Positions 9,701 through 15,694 of a DNA stretch of 19,072 nt are shown piece after piece; within the stretch, counting starts at the first letter, position 1; every line of letters starts with the position of its first letter. A model generated the notes under the pieces. The model did not search any database and was not told the origin of the DNA. It worked only from the letters and a program-made list of their open reading frames with translations. Both the position numbers and the translations under genes were made by a program. This DNA comes from M3007 sp041160955 (GTDB lineage: Bacteria > Bacteroidota > Bacteroidia > Chitinophagales > Saprospiraceae), in NCBI GenBank assembly GCA_041160955.1, contig JBEAVK010000211.1, positions 1 through 19,072 on the forward strand. The letters are read 5' to 3'.

Positions 9701-10229
9701 TTCTTTTGCGTTGCGTACAGGCTGTGAAGAAGACTACGATTTTCTTCGCTTTTATGTGGATGGTGTAAAAATAGGGGAATGGACGGGTATCAAACCTTGG
9801 AGTGTGGTGGCTTTTCCTATTACGGCTGGCTTCCATAATTTGATGTGGACTTATGAAAAGGATCAATTCGGTACGGTACAACCAGATCGTGTATATGTCG
9901 ATGAAATTAATTTGCCTCCTAATGAAGCGGTCATTGTTGGCACTAATAATAATCCTGAGCAGTTGGGTTTTGAGGGGACAATCAGCCCGAACCCTATGAG
10001 CACTATCACTTGGTTGAATCTCAACTTGGTGCGTAGTTCCGAAATTATGGTAGAAGTACAGGATTATACGGGCAAACAAATGTATTCCAATGCTCTAGGT
10101 GTGCTGGGGCAGGGACTCAATCAAGTACAATTGCCACTTGGGCATTTGCCGGCGGGGGGGTATATTGTTTTGGTACGTGGTTCGGAAGGTGTTGCTACTT
10201 ATCAATTGGTGAAGGTGGCGGGGAAATGA
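6783..10229 (+). CDS. Gingipain-family cysteine protease (peptidase C25), T9SS-secreted
   Basis: This 1148-residue secreted protease has a signal peptide at 1-19 (ending ALANGQ). A C25-type propeptide spans about 21-200 and a gingipain catalytic domain about 230-590. The catalytic dyad is visible: His453 in NYTGHGWE and Cys486 in AVACCAGNF. The 33-residue spacing equals that of RgpB (His211 to Cys244, from memory), and F491 and the later GECLGEA match the gingipain C-x-N-G-x-F and CFAEA pattern. Ig-like and CARDB-like beta domains occupy about 600-910. A jelly-roll-like segment follows at about 912-1045 (ENFESQNF through RVYVDEINLP), and the sorting domain runs from about 1063 (FEGTISPNPMSTI) to the end. 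Adhesin repeats as in RgpA and Kgp are absent. Arg or Lys specificity cannot be assigned. A run of seven G near 10154 lies inside the sorting-domain codons. Confidence 0.93.
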   Translation: MKHLFTGLFFLLTIALANGQKSTTIQILSQTSDETIVEVKFGDITQESVVTPRGNAFVLHIDKGTPLLKAGAPDVPKVALPLMIPQKGIMRYEVMDVKLDVVPEQIEIAPSKGDLKRKINPNDVPYTYGSEYEKNSTFPATEADLQTPFVWRDARGQTIWLNPAMYNPITKKLILVKSLKFKLTKTEGVGENEVGADHKRTPSRTFTQMYKKFFPNFDERLLTQYRSNMVPETMLVIIKDELVDAIAPLVAWKRQMGIHTTVVTLSQVGDNSPAAIFNYVKDYYDARGINYLLLVADELAMPPLLRPGSIYSCDNCLGYMEGNDHFPEILVGRFHASTPEQLTVMVNRNLEYEKTPLADMDANWCATGMASCSNEGAGIGDDNQADYEHSNEWKAKHLADGYEKYWEFYDGSHANISPTPGSETADKNGNPINPDLVSVMNGRGVSLYNYTGHGWEQGLVSGNFNVDAVAELRNKGRYPILIAVACCAGNFTNGECLGEAIQRAGNLATGEPWGTIGGYFSSDFQSWAPPMEGQDGMNQYLIDGDGTTLVPVMGAMASFGNALMIAAYGTAGSEMADVWNPFCEPTFSPRTRLPLALTASHTPNIYLGATTYAVNSPVEGALVSLYFDGQTLATAIVTNGVAAFQFPALNNVGDIMVTGTQFNYIPYQGSVAVVPASGPYVVSQSIAIQETVGNSNQKVDYGEKIALDIVLKNVGLEPAMATMITLSSSDTNINITDQSEMVGVIVDSTSVTLPAAFSFDVNAVVPDQHTVSFTLEIEYNNGQVLNVPFVVELNAPVLKATTYTLVESANSDNDGRFESGETLLLTVKNFNNGHANSLSATATVVANAPWLTISPAQALGVLTADGGTANAVFYLEIGAGAPSASEFDLQYEISASGYSASLTVAGVNVNPIVENFESQNFTNYPWLMSGTKPWAITSTNPYSGTSCARSGLIVHNQTSKMALNLNILQDGEVSFALRTGCEEDYDFLRFYVDGVKIGEWTGIKPWSVVAFPITAGFHNLMWTYEKDQFGTVQPDRVYVDEINLPPNEAVIVGTNNNPEQLGFEGTISPNPMSTITWLNLNLVRSSEIMVEVQDYTGKQMYSNALGVLGQGLNQVQLPLGHLPAGGYIVLVRGSEGVATYQLVKVAGK

Positions 10230-10240
10230 TGATGGGAACG

Positions 10241-10302
10241 GGCCGGCCGACCCATGACCCCCAGGGCGTTGCCCTGGGCTAGATGAGTTGCCCCTTTGGG
10301 GC
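10241..10302. repeat. REP-like GC-rich double-hairpin element
   Basis: Starting about 12 bases after the protease stop codon there are three palindromes in a row. GGCCGGCC is at 10241-10248. A perfect 8-bp stem, CCCAGGGC/GCCCTGGG with a GTT loop, is at 10260-10278. GCCCC-TTT-GGGGC is at 10290-10302. The block is far richer in GC than the sequence after it. I recall very similar paired hairpins as dispersed intergenic repeats in Bacteroidota genomes, but this is memory and not a search. It may work as a transcription terminator or mRNA stabiliser for the protease transcript. No transposase lies nearby. Confidence 0.6.
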
Positions 10303-10342
10303 TTGGATTTGGATTTCGGTTTGTTGACACAATCGATTTTTT

Positions 10343-10380
10343 AGGAGGTCTAATATTTGTAATTTAAAAATATTTCTCCT
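10343..10380 (+). other. Imperfect hairpin containing a perfect Shine-Dalgarno-like AGGAGGT
   Basis: AGGAG (10343-10347) can pair with CTCCT (10376-10380), and AATATTT (10352-10358) with AAATATT (10368-10374). The loop is nine bases and the bulge is four against one. AGGAGGT at 10343-10349 is an exact anti-16S match, which is unusual in Bacteroidota, yet no ATG or useful reading frame follows it. It may be part of a structured leader for the lipoprotein gene, or chance in AT-rich DNA. Confidence 0.35.
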
Positions 10381-10386
10381 GTTTTT

Positions 10387-10435
10387 ATATGGGCGAGAAG
10401 AGTAGGTGTGATATGCTTGCTCTTCTTGCCCATAT
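10387..10435. repeat. 16-bp inverted repeat upstream of the lipoprotein gene
   Basis: The arms are ATATGGGCGAGAAGAG (10387-10402) and CTCTTCTTGCCCATAT (10420-10435). They pair at 15 of 16 positions, and the remaining one is a G-U wobble in RNA. The loop is 17 nt. No T-tract follows directly, so it is not a textbook intrinsic terminator. It may be an RNA structure in the leader of the gene at 10473, a protein operator, or the remnant of a small mobile repeat. Confidence 0.6.
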
Positions 10436-10472
10436 TTATGGGTGAATTGTAAATATTAAACAAAGTCAAAAA

Positions 10473-11036
10473 ATGAAAAAATACAAAATTGGTATTGCCT
10501 TAATGGTGGCTGTTCTTCTAGTGAGTTGTGCCACTCAAAGAGATAGTGTAATTACAGGAGGCGAATATAATGAAGGTAAAAATCAGACTGATTATTTTGT
10601 TATGCCTTATGGAAGTGTTGTATTACCAGGGAAATGGGTGAAAACACGCCAAAGTGAGGTTAGTTTTCAACAGTTTTTCGAAAATAAAGACTCCGTGACT
10701 ATTGCTATCGCATTTTCAAGGTGTAACCAATATCCCTTTAATACGAGGGGTACAAAAACCGGATTTGAATTTGTAAAAGCATTTTACGAGTGGGACTCTA
10801 ATTATTTTGTTGAAAGATATGGCTTGGAGCGAAGTGTAATTGAAATGGACAGTATTGGTAATAATTATTATTTATACAGAATTCATGGCGCAACAAGAAA
10901 TGGAAAAATTGATAACTATTTTCTGCTTGGTGAAAAGAATGGGTTTGTAAGTAATTTTTGTGTTATGGTTACTGATAAGTGGACAGAATCTTATAAAATT
11001 GATTTTTTGAAAAAATTATTTCTTCATAAAACATAA
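10473..11036 (+). CDS. Putative lipoprotein of unknown function
   Basis: A 187-residue protein with a lipoprotein signal: charged MKKYK, a hydrophobic stretch, then LLVSCA with the lipid-bearing Cys at 19. It should be anchored in the inner or outer membrane on the periplasmic side. The mature part contains PGKWVKTRQSEVSFQQFF (about 53-70) and a C-terminal half rich in Tyr, Phe and Asn. It resembles small stress or PsbP-like beta folds in general layout, but I recognise no family. The reading frame uses more AT-rich codons than the protease gene before it, which may point to a different history. The gene at 11076 follows after 39 nt on the same strand, so co-transcription is likely. The start is well supported by the signal sequence. 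Confidence 0.7.
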   Translation: MKKYKIGIALMVAVLLVSCATQRDSVITGGEYNEGKNQTDYFVMPYGSVVLPGKWVKTRQSEVSFQQFFENKDSVTIAIAFSRCNQYPFNTRGTKTGFEFVKAFYEWDSNYFVERYGLERSVIEMDSIGNNYYLYRIHGATRNGKIDNYFLLGEKNGFVSNFCVMVTDKWTESYKIDFLKKLFLHKT

Positions 11037-11075
11037 AAACGGCATTCATACCGTCTATTGTGAAAAAATCTGGTT

Positions 11076-12770
11076 ATGCTTCAACTTTTTCTAAAAACAT
11101 CGGATATTTCTGCTGAAAACTGGGCTATCGTCTATCAGAAAATCAGCGATTTAGTTACTGCATTTCCATTAAAATTACTCCGCATTGAATCTTATAACGG
11201 TTACGAAAGTAATCAAGACAAAGATCACCTCAATCTGTTGGTAAATTTAGGAATGGAGGATGAGCACCTTGCTTTTTATGGAGACTTCATCAGTTGGACT
11301 TCGGGTACGACTATTCGTTTTTACAAAAACTGGGAAAAGCACCGACAACTTGCACTCGAATCTGCTCATTCTGACCCGTCAAAACCAATTACATGGTATC
11401 AACCTACAACTTTCAAAAACGATGGTAGCATACCGGAGGCCAACGGCGAAGCAACTATTTATGGTTATATTGACACACGGAATGCCTTATACCAATATGC
11501 TATTATAGCCATTGGTGTTTTATTAGAAAACGTACTTCCTGGACGCGCCTTCCTCATCGCTCAGGATCAAGACATTAGCAATATCCAGCAGGTGACAGAG
11601 TGGCTGGAGGGGCATTTTCAAGAGAACTTTGATTTGCCTATTTACTTTGACAAAAAAAGATTGCTTGATTCCTTTGTGCAGGAGTACCCCGACAAAAAAG
11701 ATGCAGTTGAGCGCATGGAGTACCTCTACCCGAATGAGTACAAACGAAATATGGTTTTTGCGCTCGAACACCTCGGCTATGAGCCGACCTTCCGGTTTTA
11801 TGCTCAGGTATTGTCCGATTGTATTTTTGGTACATTTGGATTTTCGGATGTCCTAGACCCTTGGATTGCCGCCACACAAGATCTGGAGAAAGCACTCCAA
11901 CTGATTTCGGAAAGTAAACGCTTACTTCTTGAACGTGGCGATACAGCAGCAGCAGATAAATACGATTTGAATCTGGTTTTGACAAAGCTATTGGATCAAT
12001 TTGTGCTATGGACACCTCAACAACGTGAGGAACTTGACCATTTTTATACAAACAAGGAGGCACTCGAAACCGGCAACGAAGGTCTTTGGGGGGCGATTTT
12101 CCGCATGGCAGGGCATCGTGTAGATATTTGCCCTATCGTTGCCGATTCCAACGAATTATTTGAGGCTTTTATGTACCATGACCCCAAAAATGGCGCGGTT
12201 TTTAAAAAAACAATTGACGATTGGTGCGAAAAAAATATAGACTCTTTCGGCTTGTTGAAAACAAAATTGGCCTCGCAAAAAAACGACCCCGAGGAAATAG
12301 AAGATGACGAAATAGAAGATGACGAAAACGATAAGAGCGAGGATCATATCCCCGAACTCGAACAAGCATCTATATTGTCGCAATTTCCAGCACACGAACA
12401 CTTTTTTATACAACAAGCAATACGGATTAACCCTGGTTTTTTTCGTTTAGAGGAGGCCTTGGCGGATTTGCGCCAATACATTTGGAAAATCATAAACGAA
12501 GAAGGATCACTTGATTATGTGCAAAAAATCCGGGAAGAATCTATTGAAGATAAGAAAATTGTTATTTTACAACAACTCAAAAAGAAACGTAGTGTAGTAA
12601 CGATTGGCATTGGTTTCGAGCATTGGTTATTTGAAGAAATGGATGAAAATGTTCTCCTTTGTTTGCGCCTGCTGTTGTCCCTGAAAATTTACAATAGAAG
12701 CCGCGCTTATGCTCGTTACCGGATTTTACATGACCGCGAACTTTGGCAGTATTGGAGGAAATTGGTTTAG
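11076..12770 (+). CDS. Uncharacterised 564-residue protein with acidic linker
   Basis: I do not recognise the family. There is no signal peptide or clear membrane segment, so it is probably cytosolic. The N-terminal region (about 1-95) looks like a compact alpha/beta domain containing NGYESNQDKDHLNLLVNLG and a Trp/Phe-rich part (HLAFYGDFISWTSGTTIRFYKNW). A second part at about 125-390 is mainly helical. A very acidic linker at about 404-424 contains a tandem EIEDD repeat. The C-terminal part (about 430-564) is helical and basic at its end (SRAYARYRILHDRELWQYWRKLV). No nuclease, ATPase, methylase or protease motif is visible. It follows the lipoprotein gene by 39 nt and converges on the hydrolase gene. 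A large-scale sensor, scaffold or immunity role would be guesswork. Confidence 0.75.
   Translation: MLQLFLKTSDISAENWAIVYQKISDLVTAFPLKLLRIESYNGYESNQDKDHLNLLVNLGMEDEHLAFYGDFISWTSGTTIRFYKNWEKHRQLALESAHSDPSKPITWYQPTTFKNDGSIPEANGEATIYGYIDTRNALYQYAIIAIGVLLENVLPGRAFLIAQDQDISNIQQVTEWLEGHFQENFDLPIYFDKKRLLDSFVQEYPDKKDAVERMEYLYPNEYKRNMVFALEHLGYEPTFRFYAQVLSDCIFGTFGFSDVLDPWIAATQDLEKALQLISESKRLLLERGDTAAADKYDLNLVLTKLLDQFVLWTPQQREELDHFYTNKEALETGNEGLWGAIFRMAGHRVDICPIVADSNELFEAFMYHDPKNGAVFKKTIDDWCEKNIDSFGLLKTKLASQKNDPEEIEDDEIEDDENDKSEDHIPELEQASILSQFPAHEHFFIQQAIRINPGFFRLEEALADLRQYIWKIINEEGSLDYVQKIREESIEDKKIVILQQLKKKRSVVTIGIGFEHWLFEEMDENVLLCLRLLLSLKIYNRSRAYARYRILHDRELWQYWRKLV
12294..12323 (+). repeat. Perfect tandem duplication of a 15-bp unit in coding sequence
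   Basis: The unit GAAATAGAAGATGAC occurs twice without mismatch (12294-12308 and 12309-12323). In frame it encodes EIEDD twice inside the acidic linker of the 564-residue protein. Because the unit is a multiple of three, copy-number change would lengthen or shorten the linker without a frameshift. Confidence 0.9.
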
Positions 12771-12806
12771 CTCTTTGGAATTATAGGGCTTCCTCATAGA
12801 AATTTT

Positions 12807-12908
12807 AGGTGTAGCGCACCGTAACATTAAATTTAATATTGCGGTGTGCTGCACCTTCAAAACGCGGGTATCTCACCATTACTACAAATATTGCGCTGCG
12901 CTGCACCT
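12807..12908. repeat. Three-copy palindromic intergenic repeat between convergent genes
   Basis: AGGTGTAGCGCACCGT (12807-12822) is an imperfect inverted copy of GCGGTGTGCTGCACCT (12841-12856), with the perfect palindrome ATTAAATTTAAT (12826-12837) in the loop. A direct copy of the second arm with its AT flank (12835-12856) recurs at 12887-12908 with two mismatches in 22. It fills the 193-bp gap between the stops of the 564-residue protein (12770) and the hydrolase (12964). A position between convergent genes suits a two-way terminator, but the copy structure also fits a REP- or MITE-like element. Confidence 0.65.
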
Positions 12909-12920
12909 ACGAAAGTAGGT
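12905..12920. other. Perfect 6-bp hairpin with GAAA tetraloop
   Basis: ACCTAC-GAAA-GTAGGT is a perfect stem closed by a GNRA-type loop. It overlaps the end of the third repeat copy. It could stabilise a transcript end in the plus direction; on the minus strand the loop reads TTTC and loses the GNRA character. It is short enough to be chance. Confidence 0.35.
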
Positions 12921-12963
12921 ATGAGATTACGTTAAAAAGTGCTTAATCTGGTAGTATCGTTCC

Positions 12964-14430
12964 TCAATGCTGCACAATAATCGGTACCGCTCTCTTTTGG
13001 CCGTTAGCCGTAATAATTTGAATCGTGTATATGCCCGCTGGAAAATGATTGGTTTGGATGCTCATTTTATGGGTATCTGTGTTTTTACGGCTCCATATTT
13101 CCTGTCCAAGTCCATTCATTATAGCAATAGTAGATCCTGTACTCAAGTTTTGTATATTTAATACATCGTGCACAGGGTTGGGCGAAATAGCCACCGCCTC
13201 TGCTGCTGGTGGTGCTGTACTGTTCACAATATCATCAATATCTTGCTTGCCTCCAAAGAAACCAAGCGTCTGAATCAATGCTGGCACAACGCAACCACCA
13301 TGATCGGCTGTGGGGTTTACATCTAATGCCACAAGATCCATTGCGCCATTGGCCGTCATTGTATCCCGCGCTACAATACTGTTCATAAAAGGGACTTGGT
13401 CGTCGCCCATGCAGTAAAAAATCCGGGTAGGTGCAACAGGACTCCAATCATATACATCATTGTCTTTCAATGCCAAATTGATGGGATGCATCGGGTTGTT
13501 TTCAACGGCCTCAACAATATTATCTTGTAGCATCCTTCGTGCCACCGAAGCGCCTGTTTGGGTGGTTAATGTTTGGATTAGGCTTTCGTTCAGCGTGCCT
13601 AATGTAATAGTTCCATTGTAGAATTGTTGCACCAAACTAGCATATTCGGGCTTGAAAACATCCGTTAGTGTATTGTAAAGGTTACCATATATCGTTTGGT
13701 ACGATAAAGCAGTATTGGGTATATAGGCAGGGTAGTAATAGACATCATTGCTCAGAATCAAATTGCGCATCACGCCCGATACACTATATGGCCCTGATAG
13801 ATGCGCAGCCGCAGTCACGGTAAATGTACTCGCCAAATTCGTTTCTATTTCACGGTGCAAGGCCATTGCGGCATGCCCTCCTTGAGAATAACCGGTGAGA
13901 AACAACTGGTCATTACTATAAGGCACTTTATCTGCTTCGGCTACAAAAAAATCAGGAATACTGCGCACCATATCAATGGCAGCCGAAGCCTCGGTAGCGG
14001 CATGAACATAAGGGTGGAATCCGCGACCATCGCCCATACCTACATAATCGGGGAGCAGTGCAATATAACCCATACCCGCAAATACTAGTCCAATATCACC
14101 TTCGCCACCGCCAGGGGTTCCAAAACGAGAGGGTACGCAGGTTTTGCAATCGGAAGTGCCGTGCTGATACACCAATAATGGATACACCTTTGCCAAGTCG
14201 GTAGGCAATACTACCAGTCCCGACAAGGTATCTAGTGCGCCCGCAGCATCTTTCGATGTGTAGGTGATTTTATAGTATTGCACATCGAACTGGAAAATAG
14301 GAAAACCAAATTGGGTATTGAGTTCTGTTTTGGTTTTACTGCCGATATAATTATACGAGATAAATTTTTGAGCACTCGTTGCTGTTGCAGCGAACAGGTT
14401 AATGACGAATAATAGTAGAAGTGTGCGCAT
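12964..14430 (-). CDS. Secreted alpha/beta hydrolase (lipase/esterase-like) with T9SS sorting domain
   Basis: A 488-residue secreted hydrolase, probably an esterase or lipase. The signal peptide is at 1-20 (MRTLLLLFVI to TSA). The fold is shown by LLVYQHG at 85-91, the nucleophile elbow GYSQGGH with Ser182, acid residue Asp343 or Asp344 in YCMGDDQVPF and His377 in ADHGGC. The overall layout resembles secretory lipases of the LIP/C-terminal-lid type. A sorting domain starts near 412 (AVAISPNPVHDVLNIQ) and contains FPAGIYTIQI. I chose the ATG at 14428-14430; an in-frame ATG 78 bases upstream would place 26 polar and aromatic residues before a clear signal peptide. A terminator upstream separates it from the thioredoxin-like gene. 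The exact substrate is unknown. Confidence 0.88.
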   Translation of the reverse strand: MRTLLLLFVINLFAATATSAQKFISYNYIGSKTKTELNTQFGFPIFQFDVQYYKITYTSKDAAGALDTLSGLVVLPTDLAKVYPLLVYQHGTSDCKTCVPSRFGTPGGGEGDIGLVFAGMGYIALLPDYVGMGDGRGFHPYVHAATEASAAIDMVRSIPDFFVAEADKVPYSNDQLFLTGYSQGGHAAMALHREIETNLASTFTVTAAAHLSGPYSVSGVMRNLILSNDVYYYPAYIPNTALSYQTIYGNLYNTLTDVFKPEYASLVQQFYNGTITLGTLNESLIQTLTTQTGASVARRMLQDNIVEAVENNPMHPINLALKDNDVYDWSPVAPTRIFYCMGDDQVPFMNSIVARDTMTANGAMDLVALDVNPTADHGGCVVPALIQTLGFFGGKQDIDDIVNSTAPPAAEAVAISPNPVHDVLNIQNLSTGSTIAIMNGLGQEIWSRKNTDTHKMSIQTNHFPAGIYTIQIITANGQKRAVPIIVQH

Positions 14431-14496
14431 TTTGAGAAGTATGGTATTTTTTTGTAAAAAATGAAGATATTTTTTATGAAAAGTTGGCCTAAAACA

Positions 14497-14534
14497 ACAA
14501 AAACGCAAATGCTTCGAGGCAGATGCGTTTTTGT
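14497..14534 (-). terminator. Intrinsic terminator after the thioredoxin-like gene
   Basis: ACAAAAACGCA (14497-14507) and TGCGTTTTTGT (14524-14534) are perfect inverted repeats, and TGC/GCA pairing continues inside after a two-base mismatch. On the minus strand the stem ends in a T-rich run (TTTTTGTTGTTTT), the classical terminator form. It begins 30 bp after the stop at 14564, so it should end the transcript containing purL and the thioredoxin-like gene before the hydrolase gene. Confidence 0.8.
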
Positions 14535-14563
14535 CGTTTTATATCAATGTTAATTGTAAAAGA

Positions 14564-15670
14564 CTAAAGTACTTTTAATAACTCTTGTTCTAAATTAGTC
14601 CGCGGATTAATTGCAACAATTTTTCCATCGCGACCAATCAAAAACGTTTTAGGAATAGAACTCACGCCATAAGTGGCAGCAGGCGCACTACCCCAATGTT
14701 GCAAATCGCTCACATGATTATCCCAAAGCAACTGGTCTTGTTTGATGGCTGCAATCCATTTATTTTTGCCATCTGCTTTCATCTGCTCCATTTGTTCGGC
14801 TGGAACGCGACGGGGATCGGCACCATCCAAAGAAACACTGAATACTTCAAAGCCTTTTGCCTTGTATTTTTTGTAAATTTCAACTACTTCAGGGTTGGCT
14901 TTGCGGCATGGCCCACACCAAGATGCCCAAAAGTCGAGTAATACGATTTTGCCTTTTAAACCAGATAGCGAGTGTGTTTTACCATCAGGGCCGGGCAACG
15001 AAATATCAGGTGCCATTTCACCTACTTTAATCAGTTCGCCCGCTTGTTGCTGTGCAGATTGCGTTTTTACCTGAGCAATAAGGGCATTGTAATCCGTGGT
15101 ATATTTTGAACCCGGTGTTGCTGCGGTCAAATCCTTGCCTAATTGCTCCAAATCTGTCATAAAAGCAGTCGGATTATTGCCATATAGCTGTAATCCAAGA
15201 AAAGCGCGCATGAGCGGTGTTGTGCCTTTATTGACCATTTTCTTGGCATTTTCTGCTGTTTGTTGTCCGCCACTTGCCAGCATTTCCTTGATGATACCTG
15301 CATAAGAGGTAAAAGAAGCAGATCCTTTAATATCCATTTCCATTTTCTCAATAGTAGCGAGATCTCCTTTAATGTCGATGGTTTTTTCCTTTCCATCGAG
15401 CATGAAATAAAGTTTTTTTGCACCAATGGATATTTTGTACAAGCCTTCTTTCCAAGCCTCTTTTTGTTCAATCTTAAAATTGCCATTTGCATCGCAAGCG
15501 GCTTTGCCGATGGCCAGACTTGTACGGTCGAAATAGGTTTGTTCTAATACTACTTGTAAATTGGCCGCATCTTTAATGTTGCCCTTCAACGCGTAACCGT
15601 CGTTGTTGATACCCGAACAAGCCACAAAAGCCAGCAGCATGGAGGATATTAATGTTAAAAAGTATTTCAT
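14564..15670 (-). CDS. TlpA/ResA-type thioredoxin-like protein with DUF4369-like N-terminal domain
   Basis: A 368-residue cell-envelope thiol-disulfide protein. The N-terminus is hydrophobic and ends FVAC with Cys18, a weak lipobox, so it may be a lipoprotein or simply exported. Residues about 25-115 match the DUF4369-type beta domain common before thioredoxin domains in Bacteroidota (YALKGNIKDA through IDIKGD). A helical stretch follows at about 120-210. The AhpC/TSA-like thioredoxin domain starts near 215 (VGEMAPDISLPGPDGK), with the redox motif WCGPC at 251-255 and the cis-Pro at 340 in SSIPKTFLI. It likely reduces or exchanges disulfides of periplasmic proteins. It follows purL by 24 nt, so the two probably share a transcript; no functional link is evident. 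Confidence 0.9.
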   Translation of the reverse strand: MKYFLTLISSMLLAFVACSGINNDGYALKGNIKDAANLQVVLEQTYFDRTSLAIGKAACDANGNFKIEQKEAWKEGLYKISIGAKKLYFMLDGKEKTIDIKGDLATIEKMEMDIKGSASFTSYAGIIKEMLASGGQQTAENAKKMVNKGTTPLMRAFLGLQLYGNNPTAFMTDLEQLGKDLTAATPGSKYTTDYNALIAQVKTQSAQQQAGELIKVGEMAPDISLPGPDGKTHSLSGLKGKIVLLDFWASWCGPCRKANPEVVEIYKKYKAKGFEVFSVSLDGADPRRVPAEQMEQMKADGKNKWIAAIKQDQLLWDNHVSDLQHWGSAPAATYGVSSIPKTFLIGRDGKIVAINPRTNLEQELLKVL

Positions 15671-15694
15671 AATTAAAATGTTTGTATGGTGTGA

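Noticed and set aside
9684..10079. Minus-strand open frame of 131 codons opposite the C25 protease gene
   Set aside because: It is antisense to the jelly-roll-like and sorting-domain region of a well-supported gene, with low-complexity, unprotein-like composition.
10324..10356. Sigma-70-like TTGACA with TAATAT as a promoter for the lipoprotein gene
   Set aside because: The spacing is 21 nt, too long for that class, and Bacteroidota promoters use a different consensus. The nearest TAnnTTTG-like match has one mismatch and no proper -33.
11638..12063. Minus-strand open frame of 141 codons opposite the 564-residue gene
   Set aside because: The plus-strand frame is much longer and has a consistent protein-like composition. 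The antisense frame is explained as a shadow.
12807..12908. CRISPR array
   Set aside because: Only three units exist, one inverted, with unequal spacing and imperfect copies, and no cas gene is in the window.
14431..14508. N-terminal extension of the hydrolase by 26 residues from an upstream ATG
   Set aside because: The extension would bury a clear signal peptide that starts at the ATG ending at 14430.
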